The position numbers and the translations under genes were made by a program. From positions 14,028,969 to 14,092,968 of the forward strand of contig NC_034016.1 in NCBI RefSeq assembly GCF_000346465.2: a stretch of 64,000 nt of DNA, written 5' to 3'. Source of the stretch: Prunus persica. Lineage: Eukaryota > Streptophyta > Magnoliopsida > Rosales > Rosaceae. Below the pieces are notes generated by a model that saw only the letters and a list, made by a program, of their open reading frames with translations, was not told where the DNA came from and did no database searches. Shown one piece after another: positions 1 through 12,658 of this stretch (position 1 is the first letter of the stretch; the number at the start of each line of letters is the position of its first letter).

Positions 1-883
1 CTCTTTTCAAACACCGCGGTATTTTTTATTTTTATAATACAAGCGATTGGGAGGGGGTTCACACGGAAAAATTCATGCGTCCAAAGAAAAACTCTTTGTT
101 TTAAAAATAGAATTTACCTTCTTCATAGGACTGATTTTTACATAATAATTCTTCATATGACTAAATCAACCGCGAGTTATATTTTATAGAATTAGACGAA
201 TTGATCAAACGAAAATGCAGAGACAAAAAAATGTTAAATTAAACTCGTTGAGAAAATCCGACGTGATGATTAGTTGACCCAGAAAATTGCAGCCGGCAGG
301 AGCTCATTGCGTCAAGAGTCAAAGAGACTACCAAAAGTCGACATGTGACTGTACGGAACCATGTTTTACTCACAGGGACGACGCGAACGACGTCGTTCGG
401 TACTGAAACAAGAGAGGTAGCAGATTTACTTCCTATAGATAGCTACAGAGGATCATAACCCCTTCAACCGAAGACTCAGTCGCATGGGTTTTGAGTGTGG
501 TGATTTGCTTCTCTTGTTGTGAGAATTTCGTCAGCAGCTTCCTCTCATCATCGCGTGGAGAAAATGGGAAGTCAACTTGTTGGTCTTCGCCCGAGTCCGC
601 GTCTCCATACCCGTGACTTTCACCAAAGAGTCCCCGTATTGTTTATGTTTTGTTTGTTTGTTTGGGGCAAGGTGGATGAGGTTGGGGTGTTTCAGCCCAA
701 AATTCCAGAGCTTTTCCTTGATGGATTTGTGAAAATTTTCAATTTTTCTTCATGGGTTTTGTTGAATCATCGTTTTGCTTCATGGGTTTGCAAGGTCAAA
801 GCTTAATCTTCATGGGTTTTTGATATCAACGGTTATGGTATTGAAATTGCCTGCTTTCTGCTGATTTTTTCCATAACTCTGAT
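1..883 (+). promoter_or_regulatory. Upstream region and probable 5' leader of the XLG gene
   Basis: No convincing coding region is seen here. The stretch should hold the promoter and leader of the XLG gene that starts at 884. A 95-codon open frame at 519-806 lies in the probable leader, has no family features and is most likely chance. No clear TATA box was found. Transcription start and any leader intron cannot be placed from sequence alone. Confidence 0.4.
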
Positions 884-3800
884 ATGGCTGCCATTATGAG
901 AAAACTGAGTCATGCTATGGCTTCAAGTGCTGTTCCTGCTGTTCACGGCGATCGTGATGACCATGAAGATTCTAGCACAGAATTGGAATACTCATTTGCA
1001 ATAGAGTACCGTGGTCCTCCTCTGGCTTATGATATCCCAAATGCAGTTCCTGTTGATCTTGACCAAATCCCCACTGCTGCTCCAGTTTCTTCAGCCTCTC
1101 TCTTGCACAATTTATCACTCCCAGTGATTCAACCGATTGCAAAATCCAACCCTTCTAACAAGAAACCCAGAGAAGAGGCAAAACTTGAAAGTGAAGCAAA
1201 GCCAGAAAAGGCCATTTTTTCTTCCAATTCAGTAGCCCCTGTTGCACTGGAATATAAGAATGGAGAAAAGGGTGTCTCTACTTTATCAGATAAACTTGGA
1301 AGCTCTGGGAAACTGGGTTTCTCTTGCAGGCTCTCTGGAAGCTTGGGGGATGTGTTGGAATTACCTGATGATGGTCAAGAAGCTCAAGGCTTTCAAAGTT
1401 ATATGAGCCCTGGTAATTGGGGATCGTCAGAGTCTGGTTCAAGCTCACGGAGTCTTTCCTCTGAGGTTTTCTCTGGTAGAGAGGAAGCTGGCGGGGATGA
1501 AACGCCTCACCATGTTAAAAGGCCATCAACTGTGACTTTTCGCGATCCTGATTCGAATGACATAGTTCAGGAGGAAGAATTTGAACTTTCTGATAGGGAT
1601 GAAAATGTGCAGGTGAGGCCAAGGGTTGAGAGGAATGGAACTAAAGGCTCGTGCTCTCGATGTGGGAAAGGAAACAGACTCACTGACAAGGAGGTTTGCA
1701 TTGTTTGTGGTGCAAAGTATTGTTTTAATTGTGTGCTGAGAGCAATGGGGTCAATGCCAGAAGGAAGGAAATGTGTTACTTGCATTGGATTTGGGATTGA
1801 TGAGTCAAGGCGAAAGAAACTGGGGAAGTGTTCTAGGATGCTCAAGCGGCTTCTCACTAAGTTGGAAGTTGAACTGATAATGGAAGCTGAGATATCATGC
1901 CAACCAAATCAACTTCCAGGAAATCTTATTTTTGTGAACGACAAACGTCTTTCACCAGAAGAGCTTGTTCGATTGCAAGGTTGCAGAAACCCACCAAAAA
2001 AGCTAAAACCAGGACGCTATTGGTATGATAATGTATCTGGGTTCTGGGGAAAGGTAAAAATTGAACTCAGCTCGGAATTTTTATTTGTTTCAGCTTGTTA
2101 ATATTAGATCTCTATATTGTTGTGCAACTTGCACTGCACTGGGATAATTGTCCTGCTTTAATTGAACAGGAAGGGCATAAGCCTTGCCAAATTATTAGCC
2201 CCCAGCTGAATGTTGGAGGACACATAAATCGAGATGCTAGTAAAGGGGATACAAACATATTAATAAACGGTCGGGAGATTACTAAATTAGAGGCCTTCGT
2301 ACTGCAGGTTTTTGTACTAGACTTGTTCAAGTTCGTTGGTATTATAAACTTTGGAAAAACACATTGTATTGATGCCATCTGTTGAACGTATGCAGTTGGC
2401 AGGAGTCCCGTGTGAAGGAAATCTTCATTACTGGGTGAATGCAGATGGGTCCTATCAGGAAGAGGGAATGAATAAAGTAAAAGGAAAAATATGGGACAAG
2501 GTATGCATGCATGTGTATATGCAATTACTTGCGTGTCTTTCCTATCAATCTTATGCATCAAGCATCCCTTAACTGTCAAGTTACTTCTTTACAGACTAGT
2601 ATAAAGCTGGTTTGTAATGTCTTGTCGTTGCCAATACCTTCTGATTGTGCAAATGTTTCTGCGGATGAAGTGAACACCCAGAACTCCGTTGAAGAGAAAA
2701 TGCCTAGCAAACTTGTTCTAGTTGGGTATCATAAATCTGGCACAAGCACTATATTTAAACAGGTAAGACCTTGGTGGAGGGAATTACACGATTACACATC
2801 TCTTAGTATAGTTAAGTTTGTAACCTAATTGGTGCATTTCTATTACATAGCTTCAGGGTCTTACAAAATTATTTGTTGTGGAAAACATTAGATGATAGTA
2901 ATCAACATCAAAACTTGACGGCCAAATCAGTATTGGCATGACTTGAAGTTTTCAAGAAACTTGTTGCTGATTAATATTCAGTATATGTGTATACCTGTAA
3001 AAAGTTGACGGTGCATACAGAAACGTACAAACACATGCCTTTGTGTGGATTTTTCTTAATGCATTACTATACATGTGTTTTTCTTAGTGCACCGTATCAG
3101 CAGCAGCCCGTTCTATTTAGAATTTTTTATAACTATCAAGTGCAAATATGGACATAGATAACTAAACATAACTTCATTTTCCTTTTGCTGGAGCAATCTT
3201 ATCATGAAAGCCTATATCAAGTAACTCATTCCACATTTGTAATAGGATCCAATGTTCTATATTTATGTACTTTTATATTGTGTTCAATAAACTATTGGAA
3301 GGACAATGTGATACTAACTTAAACATTTCTTAGTAAGTGGTTGTGTATTTGTTCAATGTAAAACAGTGCTACTAGGAATGTTACTTTTAGAAACACTTCA
3401 TTCCAATAAATTTATCCTGAATGCTGCCTGGATTTTTTGTGACACTAAGTACTTGCTTATTTTAGGCCAAGCTTCTGTATAATGTTCCTTTCTCTGAAGA
3501 TGAGCGGCAAAATATTAAGTTCATGATCCAGAGCAAATTGTACAGTTATCTTGGTATACTGCTTGAGGGGCGTGAATGGTTTGAAGAAGAATGTTTGCTT
3601 GAGAAGAGCAAAGGAAAAGGACAGCTTCTAGATGAACCTGGCCCTTCAGGTACAATAAAAACTGATACCTTGTTTTATTCACTACATTATGTTTACATAC
3701 TCTGGTCTTTTTTTTACATCAATATGTAACAATTGTGTACGGATAGCAATTCATTCACTAAAGTCAGTTGTTCTGTTCATTTCTAACTTTAGATAAATTA

Positions 3801-6290
3801 GTTTTTTCAATTAAAATAGATGAGATCTTAGATTTTTTTTTTTTTGTTCAGATAAGAAACATACATTTGTATTAAACATAAAAAGGAAGATGAGGCACCC
3901 TTTGCAAGATCTTAGTAAGTTAACTTTCCCCAAGTGCGTAGAAATTTACCAAGCATGTGGAAAAAAAGGCTAGCATTGATTTTTTCTGCCTCACAAACTA
4001 CGTAAATAATCTACTGTGGGACAAATTTATACAATTCTTATCTTCGGTATGATGTTCCCAGGTTTATGGCTTCATACTTTTTCATCTCAGCTGTGTGATT
4101 CTTTATTTGATTCGTGAATTGTCCATCCAATTTATTTCTGACCATTGAGTGTCTAAACCTTCCACCCATGGTTTCTCAGTTATCTATCTAATAGTGCTTT
4201 AATAAAAAGCGTTATCACCTATAATTTAATTATAAAGGAAAAACATATTTGTTTTCACTGATATTAATCGGGCAATTGGACTTTATTTGAAGGACTACAT
4301 GGGTTGCGTTAAAGCTTTCAGTTAGAATTTCATTATGGTATCTTTGTATCACAGCTTGCTCCTTTTGAATACTTTTGGTGCTTCTTGTGGGTTACTGATC
4401 TTTCGATTTCCTGTCAAGTTGATATATCTTTCTATTAGTTGATTATCACCTTACCATTTTGCTTACAAATAACATATGAAACAGCAAGTATGATGCTTGC
4501 CTTTTGTATAAATTATTGCTATCAGTTTTTTCATTATGGAGTCATGTCTGAAGTTTGTTACTTAACGACAGGGAATGCAAGCCGGCTTAACAATAAAACA
4601 AAATATTCCATTGGCCCAAGACTGAAATCTTTTGCAGATTGGCTCATCAAAGCTATGGTATCCGGTAATTTAGAAGCCATATTTCCAGCAGCTACTCGTG
4701 AATATGCACCATTCGTTGAGGAGTTGTGGAAGGATCCTGCTATTCAGGCCACATACGACCGGAGGAATGAAATAGAAATGCTACCCAGATCAGCCACTTA
4801 TTTTCTTAATCGGGTGAGATCACGCTCTGTGGTCCCTGTCCTGTCCCCTCTAGTTTTTAGCCAATTCACATTCTCAAAGTGCTTGTGCTCGTATTTTTTG
4901 TTTGTTTAAGTTTAATCTCTCTTAGCTTTAAGTATTTGAGTTTTCAATTATTTGATGCGCCAGATGCTCAGAATGTTCGTTTGATCTTGTGGATAAATTT
5001 AGATACGAATATGGAATGTGGATAATATGGGATAATATACCCTTGTTAATCAATTTATATATCTTTCTTTGCAGGCTGTTGAGATTTCAAGGACAGATTA
5101 TGAGCTCTCAGACATCGACATCTTGTATGCTGAAGGAATCACTTCATCCAACAGCCTTGCTAGCATGGATTTTTCATTTCCCATGTCAGCAGGAAATAGC
5201 AATCTGGATCCTCCCTATCAGCATGACCCTTCTTTAATGTTAGGGTTCCTGATTCATGCCTTAATTAAATGATGTTTGAGCAATACATGCCTTAATTGTT
5301 CTTCATTGAGCGTGATTTTGGCCAACTCTATTGCTTAATGTTGTTGCTGATTAAATTTATTTTTGACGTGCATTGCCCAATGGATAGAAATTGATATGCA
5401 GTTTTAGATCATTTATAACTGGGACTAGTCATCAACAAAAGTATTCTTTGAAAATGAAACTTATAAAATACTTGCATCATAAGTAGTGAAATTGGATTAT
5501 ATAATTTGCTAATGAAGGGAAACAGCGGCAAGGAAAATAATTCAAAATTTCAAAGTTTTAAATGGTCCTTTTTTTTCCAGTCTCTTAATTATTGAAACAA
5601 TGACGAGTATTCTGTTTATCTAAAAAAAACTGAAACATTCTTATTTGATGTGTTGACAAACAGGGTATCAAAGTGTCTTTTAACATGCATTGGCATGCTT
5701 TTCTTTGCAGATACCAACTCATTAGAGTGCATCATAGCAGCCTTGGAGGAAACTGCAAGTTCGTGGAGATGTTTGAAGATGTTGATATGGTCCTATTTTG
5801 TGTTGCATTGACAGACTACGATGAGTTTTCTGTAGATTCTAATGGCGTTTTAACGAACAAGATGATGGCAAGTAAGCAGCTCTTTGAACATATTATTACT
5901 CATCCGGCCCTTGACCACAAAGACTTCCTCCTGATACTCAACAAGTTTGATCTGCTCGAAGAAAAGATCGATGAAGTCCCTCTCAGTCGATGTGAATGGT
6001 TTGATGACTTCAATCCGGTGACCAGCCAAAATCCCAACAGCAGCAATAATAACAGTAATAACCCCCCATTGGCTCACCGAACCTTTCAGTATGTTGCAAT
6101 GAAGTTCAAAAGACTCTTTCGTTCTTTAACAGATAGAAAGTTGTTTGTTTCACTGGTTACGGCATTAGAGCCTGACACCATAGATGAAGCTCTCAGATAT
6201 GCTCGTGAGATTCAAAAGTGGGAAGAAGAGGTACCCAGATTAGTTAATGAGTTATCATCTGCTAGCATTGATGCAAGTTCTTCTGCGTAA
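884..6290 (+). CDS. XLG: Extra-large GTP-binding protein (XLG), plant-specific G-alpha-like protein, 8 exons
   Basis: Exons by GT/AG sites and phase: 884-2053, 2170-2307, 2396-2500, 2595-2762, 3466-3649, 4572-4813, 5075-5238, 5711-6290. The joined frame is 2751 nt (916 aa), within the usual XLG size. The N-terminal half has the XLG-type motif IEYRGPPLAYDIP near residue 45, an acidic Ser-rich stretch, and a Cys-rich region at about 257-305 with repeated CxxC pairs (CSRCGKG, CIVCGAKYC, KCVTC). The C-terminal half is G-alpha-like: a P-loop-type motif GYHKSGTSTIFKQ near residue 515, helical-domain motif FPAATREYAP, and the base-recognition motif NKFD near residue 800. XLG proteins pair with G-beta/gamma at the plasma membrane and in the nucleus, and act in immunity and development. 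The exon 7 donor (AT|GTTAGG) is the least certain junction. Relics of this gene occur at 11953-12150 and 33221-33345. The N terminus seems closer to XLG1/2 than XLG3, but this is tentative. Confidence 0.9.
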
Positions 6291-7273
6291 ATGTGAGTAA
6301 ATGTGGCTTGTAAGGCCTGCATCCATTACCTTTGTTCAAATTGTTTATATACATGCACTCTGGAACACAGATATATAAGAAGAAAATAGAGTTCAGATTA
6401 TTTTCTATTTTTTTGTTGGTATTACTTCTCATAACTTATGCGGAAGTTGACACGGCGGATTAGCAAATGAATAAGAATAATATCTTTCCAATAGGCTGTC
6501 TGAAATTTTATTTGTTTGAAAAAGCAAAAGTCTGCCTGCACAACTACAAGTATTGAAGAAAACCAAATGCCCAAATGGGTTGATAAGTTGTCTTTAGTTT
6601 CCCCCAAGTGCTCACCATGAGGTTCATGTAATAAAACACCAAATGTTATTGCCTAAAATTACATAATACAGTATGTGCATGGTTGTGGTAACTGAAAGAA
6701 TATGAAGCAGGATAGAAAAGCAAAAACTCTCCCATAGACAAATTATACTAACAGGACTCAGCTCAATCTACAATAAAGAAACAACCCACAAACAAAAACC
6801 ATCGCATCTTGAGAGAAAAGAAACGTTTCAACTTCCTCATCGAAAATGGATTATTGAAGCATCTGCAGCATGCCTTTTGAGTAGTGCATGCTGCAAAACC
6901 AGAACACATCAAACATAGTTAATTATGAGCAACTAATTTGGAATATAACTATTTAAAACCTAGAAACATAATCATGAGGATGAATCAATGATAAAGAAAG
7001 AGAGGCAAACCCATAAAACTTTTTATGAGCTGCTTTCACAGAAACAACTTAGAGGTCCTCACCTGTTAGTTGGGAAGTATGTACGTATTTGTTCGGAAAA
7101 TACTTTGCCTCATTATCCTGTAGGAGGAACTCATATACTTTCATACCAATCACAGTTTGACATGTGTGCATAAATTTTTCTTTTTGACGAATTATTTTTG
7201 CATATGTGTCAAATTGTGATTCTCCTTTTGGAGGAGGAAAAACAATGACTTATTTGTCCAGTACAGGGAAAAA
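6291..7273. other. Convergent 3' intergenic region between XLG and TNL1
   Basis: This should hold the 3' untranslated regions of two convergent genes. A possible poly(A) signal AATAAA for XLG is at 6630-6635. The frames at 6422-6607 and 6988-7173 show no family features and are taken as chance. Confidence 0.4.
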
Positions 7274-10200
7274 CTAATCAGAACGTATACTGTCTTCGTC
7301 CCGAAGGATCCGGTGGACCCCGGCACTTTTAAAGGCCAGTGAACTTTCACAAGTAAAAGTGATTCGACACATGCAAGGCAGCGACTCATCATCAATCCAA
7401 TGTCCCCACGTCTCTATCCTTGAAAGGTCTGGAATATAGTAGAGCCACACATGAGCTGCCTCTATCTCTAATGAACCATAAAAAGTCGTTTTAGCTTTAC
7501 CAATGCGTTCTTCATTGATGCAAAGTTCGGCTTTAAAAAAGATGGACTCATCATAAGATTTATTTTGCGTGTTCTGATGAAAAGTAGCCCAGAGGGCCAA
7601 TCCATTGTTCTCCAACATTTCAGGGATTTCAACACAAACTTCACATTTACCACTTGGCTCCGACAAATCCGTACGACTGCTGAACCACCTTGGAACTTCA
7701 CTTCCTGGAAATATAACTCCAAATTTAGATTGCTGAGAAGAGAGACAGAGAGAGAACAGAGCCGCCTGATCATTCACTAAAGTGTATTTATTCTCTACCA
7801 TGTAAGCCAGATTGTCACAGAGTCTCCGACAATTTGATAAGTTGAGGCTCTTAATCATTTTCGATTCTTTACGTTCCAAAATGTTCGACAGTTTTGAAAA
7901 TCTTTCCAGTGATATGCAACCACTCGCCCGTACATGTTTCACTTTTGGTGGAAGTTCTGGAATTTCTTCAAGCCTCTTACAACCGGCCAGGGAAAGATGC
8001 TTCAACTTGACAAATTTGCTAATGGATTCGGGAAGACTAACAAAGTTGCCTCCTGAAAGGTCTATACTTTCCAATGTGGACAGACAACCAGGAGTACGAA
8101 GAAAATCACCTTCCAACGATATGCAACCACCTAACCCTACATGCCTTAACTTTTGTGGAAGTTCTGGAATTTCTCGAAGCCTCTTGCAATCATATAGGGA
8201 AAGTCGCCACAAGTTAAAAAATTTGCTAATGCATTCGGGAAGACTAACAAAATTGCCTCCTGAAAGGTCTAGGATTCCTAATGTCGGTAGACAATCAAGA
8301 TTACCAAGAAAAGCACTTTCTGACAAATTACATCCTCCCATATCGAGAAACTGTAGCTCAGGAAGAGCTAAATTGCCTTCAGACTCATTTTCAGGCTTCA
8401 CCTTATTTGGAAATGTAACAAGTTTTGGACAATCCATTAAATGAAATCGCTGCAGATGTTGCAACTCATAAATGCTGCTCGGTAGATGGCTAAGGTTTTC
8501 ACATTGATATAACTCTAAGTCTTGAAGATTAACGAGATATCTAATTGATGAAGGCAACTCTTTGATGGCAGTGCCGGATAGATTAATTCTTGTTATGCAT
8601 TCCATCTTTGCCAAAATTTCGGGGAAATACTCGAGCTTTTTGCAATCATTAAGAATCATAAGTGTCAGAGATTTCAACTTGACTCCTCTTGGAAACCTAG
8701 TGAGATTAAAACAATCAACAAGTCTCAATATGGCAAGCTTATCAAGGAATCCAACAGATGAATGCACCTCAACTAAACTTGTACAGAAGTTTAGATCCAA
8801 CTCCACTAAGCTTGAGAGTCCAGAGAAGTCGGGGATTTTTGTTAGGAACTCGCAACTTTGAAAACTTATATGTTCTAACGTTGCCAGACTCTGTAACATC
8901 AAAAAAATAAAAAAGAAGAAAGCGTCAAATGATAAGCTTTAAAGAAATTTACAACATAATTGCACAAACTAAACTTCTGAAAATAACAACGGATAGGAAA
9001 AATTTAAAATACCTTGAATCCATTCCCTAGTTGTTCGATACGACTGTCACGCAGTTTGAGCTCAACAAGTTTCTTTGGATTAAAACTGGAAGGCAAAGCT
9101 TTTAATGGACATTCAGGCCAATCAAGGAATCTCAAATCATTGGATAGATAACCAACTTCTCCAGAGAAGTGTGCGTTACAGTTTATGAAAAGTTGAAGAT
9201 TTTTCATCTTTGTGAAGCTTTTAGCACTCAGGCGTATCTCATATGGTTCCGGCAAGTTTACCATAATTTTTTGAATAGTGTCTGTTCCCTAGTATGAAAA
9301 GGCGAGTATTAGCAAAGCAAGTTCCTTATCAAATTTATAAACATGAATCCCCAAATTCTACAATGGGATTTAAATAAAACTTACATATATATAGGTATAT
9401 GTATATTCTACTTACTGTATTTTCAGTTAGAACGCGATAAACATCTTTGTGAAACCACAATCTGCTACGTTTTCCAGGCTCATTTGGCGACTCGTGACGA
9501 ACTATTTCTCTACCCATTTCTTCGACCAAGTCATGCATGCAAATTCTATTTCGACGATCAACATATAGGAGAGCCTTTTCTATGAGTACTTCAATACCAT
9601 AGATAGGGTTGAGATCACACCCTTCTAGCATTTTTATCACATAATTCTTACCTTTACCTTTAAAGAAACATGCAATGTCAAGGAAAACTTCTTTCACCGG
9701 ATATTCTAGTGCATTGTAGCTTATTTTCAGGACTTCATGAATCTCTTCAATAGGAAATCTTGGTTGACTTTCTAACATAATTTTCCATTGATTTAAACTT
9801 CGACCACAAAGATGTGAACCTAAAACCATAAGAGCTAATGGAAGGCCTTGGGCGTAGTCTACTACAGTTTTTGTGAGTTTCATATAATCATCCTCCAAAT
9901 TGCTATTTCTTGTGAAGCCATTCCAACTGATGAAGAGCTTAAGAGCTTCAGAACTATCTAATTCCTTGACCTTGTATATAAGATTAACTTGATGAGCAAT
10001 TAGCAAATGTTTATCTCTTGTCGTTATGATAATTCGGCTGCCGAGACCAAACCAATCAAGCCCTCCTGCAAGTTTGTTCAACTGGTCCAAATGATTCACA
10101 TCATCAAGAATTAAGAGAACTCTTTTATGTTTCAACCTTTCCTTTATCACATTTACTCCTCTATCAACGCTGTTCAAATTCAATTCTTTTTCTCCTAGAA

Positions 10201-11486
10201 TCTCAAGAAGAAGACTCTTTTGTAGTTGGACGAGGCCTCCATATGGCATTGGATAGTCTTTAACATTTGCTAAAAAACAGCTGGCTTCAAACTTAGAGGA
10301 AATTGAATTGAAAACAGCTTTAGCAATTGTTGTCTTACCTATTCCACCGATCCCCCATACCCCTACCATGCGAACATCACTTGCCCCAACACCTAAAAGC
10401 TTATGAATATCTCGCAGACGAGACTCTATTCCCACAGGGTACTTTGCCACATTCAAGATGTTTTGGGTTGATACTTGAACAGAAATCTCTTCAACAATGG
10501 CAACTATAAAATTAGATTCATGGCTGCAAATTTAAAAGCATGTACAGTTAATGAATTGATCTTTGTTATGTGTGCGGAAAACATATGAGAGTACCTTATT
10601 TATTTATTTTTATTCACTCTACGTATGTCTTAACTTTCATTTTCAAATCCCTCTTCCTCGTTGATAAAAAAGTATCATGTTATTGAAAATCATGAAATAT
10701 ATCGATGTATATATCAGAGTATATATTTTTCTACATGTAATAGTCTATACAACAAGCTGCAGCTCAAGTAGCCTTGGAATGGGGTCAAAAAGTAGTATAG
10801 GGGCTAGGTTCAAATCCTATTATAAGCCAAAAAAAAGAAAGTACATATATATTTGTAGAGATCAATATACAGATTTTGGATCCTACACTTAAAACTCATC
10901 AGTTTTTGTATGAAAAAGCTCAATCAGAAGATAGATAAACCTCAAATATAGACAAAAGCTAGTAAGATTTATTGTAGTAAGAAAGATACCCGTCCAAGAG
11001 CGACCACCCAGAAAAATTTGCTGCTTTGGTTAGTGCTGCCCTCCACATCTTTACCTTCTCCTTGTTATCTTTGAATTTGCGTTCATGTTTGGCAAGTGCC
11101 TTTCCAAAACTACCTCTCTGGTTTCGTACATCTGATGGATCCACCTTATAAAAAATTGGCCAAACCATTTGTTGCTTCAATTCTTTACATTCGAGAATCT
11201 TAACGAGTTCATCCAAGCACCACGTTGAAGTTGCGTAGTTTTCAGAGAAAACAATGATAGAAATCCTTGACTCTTCAATAGCTTTGAGAAGTGCTGGTGA
11301 TATTTCTTCTCCTCTTCTAAGCTCATAATCTATGAAGGTTTTGATACCCCTTTGAATCAAATTTCTGTACAAATGGCCTGTAAAATTGTTGCGTGTATCC
11401 TCACCCCGAAAACTCAGAAAGACATCATATGTCCATGAGTGAGTAACATGAGAGAAAGAGGCTCCTTGAGTGGTCGTTGAATCCAT
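7274..11486 (-). CDS. TNL1: TIR-NB-ARC-LRR disease-resistance protein with C-JID, intact
   Basis: Four exons on the minus strand: TIR 11486-10990, NB-ARC 10523-9416, linker 9288-9013, LRR/C-terminal 8890-7274. Phases agree and the joined frame is 3498 nt (1165 aa), a normal TNL length. The start is a true ATG. TIR begins near residue 20 (YDVFLSFRGEDTR) and keeps the Glu in WCLDEL, the position of the catalytic Glu of NADase-active plant TIRs. NB-ARC has P-loop GIGGIGKTT (about 223-231), kinase-2 LLILDDVNHLD, RNBS-B GSRIIITTRD, GLPL and MHD (MHDLVEEMG). About ten LRRs follow, then a post-LRR jelly-roll region (C-JID; GVIFPGSEVPRWF, AHVWLYYIP, CRITF). TNLs are intracellular immune receptors that assemble on effector recognition. 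It is more divergent from TNL3/TNL4 than those are from each other, and has no small gene downstream. Confidence 0.92.
10740..10840 (+). repeat. Possible degenerate tRNA-derived SINE in TNL1 intron 1
   Basis: Within the first intron of TNL1, a box-B-like GGTTCAAATCC is preceded by a weak box-A-like AGCTCAAGTAGCCTTGG and followed by an A-rich stretch. This resembles a decayed tRNA-derived SINE. It is short and no target duplication was found. Confidence 0.25.
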
Positions 11487-11952
11487 AACTAAACAAGACG
11501 AGTAAAGGTTTGTGTGCAGGCCAGATAACTAAACAGGATGAGATGTTGGGAATGGTACTGATCTTGTCAAAGACAATATATATATTACGCCTCTTTGCTT
11601 TTGCTGGGCTTCATCATATAATGCGAAGCAGCCAAGGAGTTTCCTGCTACCTTTCACAAGAATGTGAAAAGTCAACTGAATAAGATCAAGGAAAAAAGCA
11701 AACACCTAAACAATAATATAAGCCAAGGGCCGTTTACCAATTCAGCAGCAGACGTGGTAGTTGGGGGTGTTGAATAGTTGAAAAAGACCTTCCCTGAACA
11801 GACCTGAAATCTAAAAGAAAAAAAATTGAAGATATGTAGAAAAAAAGAAGTCAAAATTGATCAGTTTTCTCCTAATTTGTGGTGGATGTTACCATGGCAG
11901 ATCTAGCAAAGAAAAAAGAACAGAGAATATTTAGTGGCCTCATCGCAGAATT

Positions 11953-12150
11953 AATGTAAAATGGGCTGATTAAATTTATTATTGACGTGCTATGTGGATA
12001 GAAATTTCTGAAAGTTATAACTGGGACTAGTCATCAACACTGTGTATTAGCACACGGTTATGGACGAAAGTTATAAGATACTTAAACAATAAATACTAAA
12101 ATTTGGATAATGCGTTGCCAATAAAGGAAAACATAGGTAAGGAAAATATC
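11953..12150 (+). pseudogene. Relic of XLG intron 7 upstream of TNL1
   Basis: This stretch matches the seventh intron of the XLG gene (about 5340-5540), in the same orientation. Shared blocks include GCTGATTAAATTTATT, TTGACGTGC, ATAACTGGGACTAGTCATCA and GGCAAGGAAAATA-like ends, with small indels between. Because intron sequence is conserved in order, this is a copy of genomic DNA and not an mRNA-derived copy. No XLG exon was seen next to it. Confidence 0.75.
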
Positions 12151-12167
12151 TCTGTGATGCTAATTGA

Positions 12168-12370
12168 TCAATAAGTTACTTGAAAGCAGAGTATACTCTC
12201 ATGAAATTTTAGTTCTTACTTTTATTAATGGAAGATGGTATATATGTTACCCATCTTATTTCTTTCTGTGCTTACTGTAATTAGTTGTTAATCTTAGATA
12301 GTACTGTTTACATTTCAACTGTTGGAATGTGTTGAAATGTTAGCACAGAAACCTTATGCAAGAGATAAAT
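12168..12370 (+). repeat. Copy A of a duplicated spacer segment
   Basis: The sequence from CAATAAGTTACTTGAAAGC to about 12370 recurs at 15998-16310 in the same orientation. Long shared stretches include TTTCTTTCTGTGCTTACTG and TAATTAGTTGTTAATCTTAG. Copy B has extra sequence inserted between its first and second halves. Nothing coding is seen. Confidence 0.8.
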
Positions 12371-12658
12371 TGAAATCCATCAGCGACTAGAATCTACTAG
12401 AAAATAGAGAAAATCTTTATCCTCAATTAATAATATGATAAAACTGATTAATACAGTGACATTAGTTGGCTTAAATAGAAAATCAAGAAATCCTAAAACC
12501 GTAGGAAACCCTAAGTTCTAGAATATTCATAAAAATTAACTAATAAGAAAACTAATTAAATTCATATCAGGAAAATAATATCCCGATTGATAACTTATTT
12601 TAAAAATATATATAAATATAATTTAAATCTTCTCAAGAAATCAAGCAACCTGAAAATC

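Noticed and set aside
519..806. 95-codon frame upstream of XLG
   Set aside because: No family features; it lies in the probable leader or promoter of XLG.
7812..8444. 210-codon plus-strand frame opposite the TNL1 LRR exon
   Set aside because: An antisense shadow of LRR codons. Similar frames appear opposite every LRR exon in the array.
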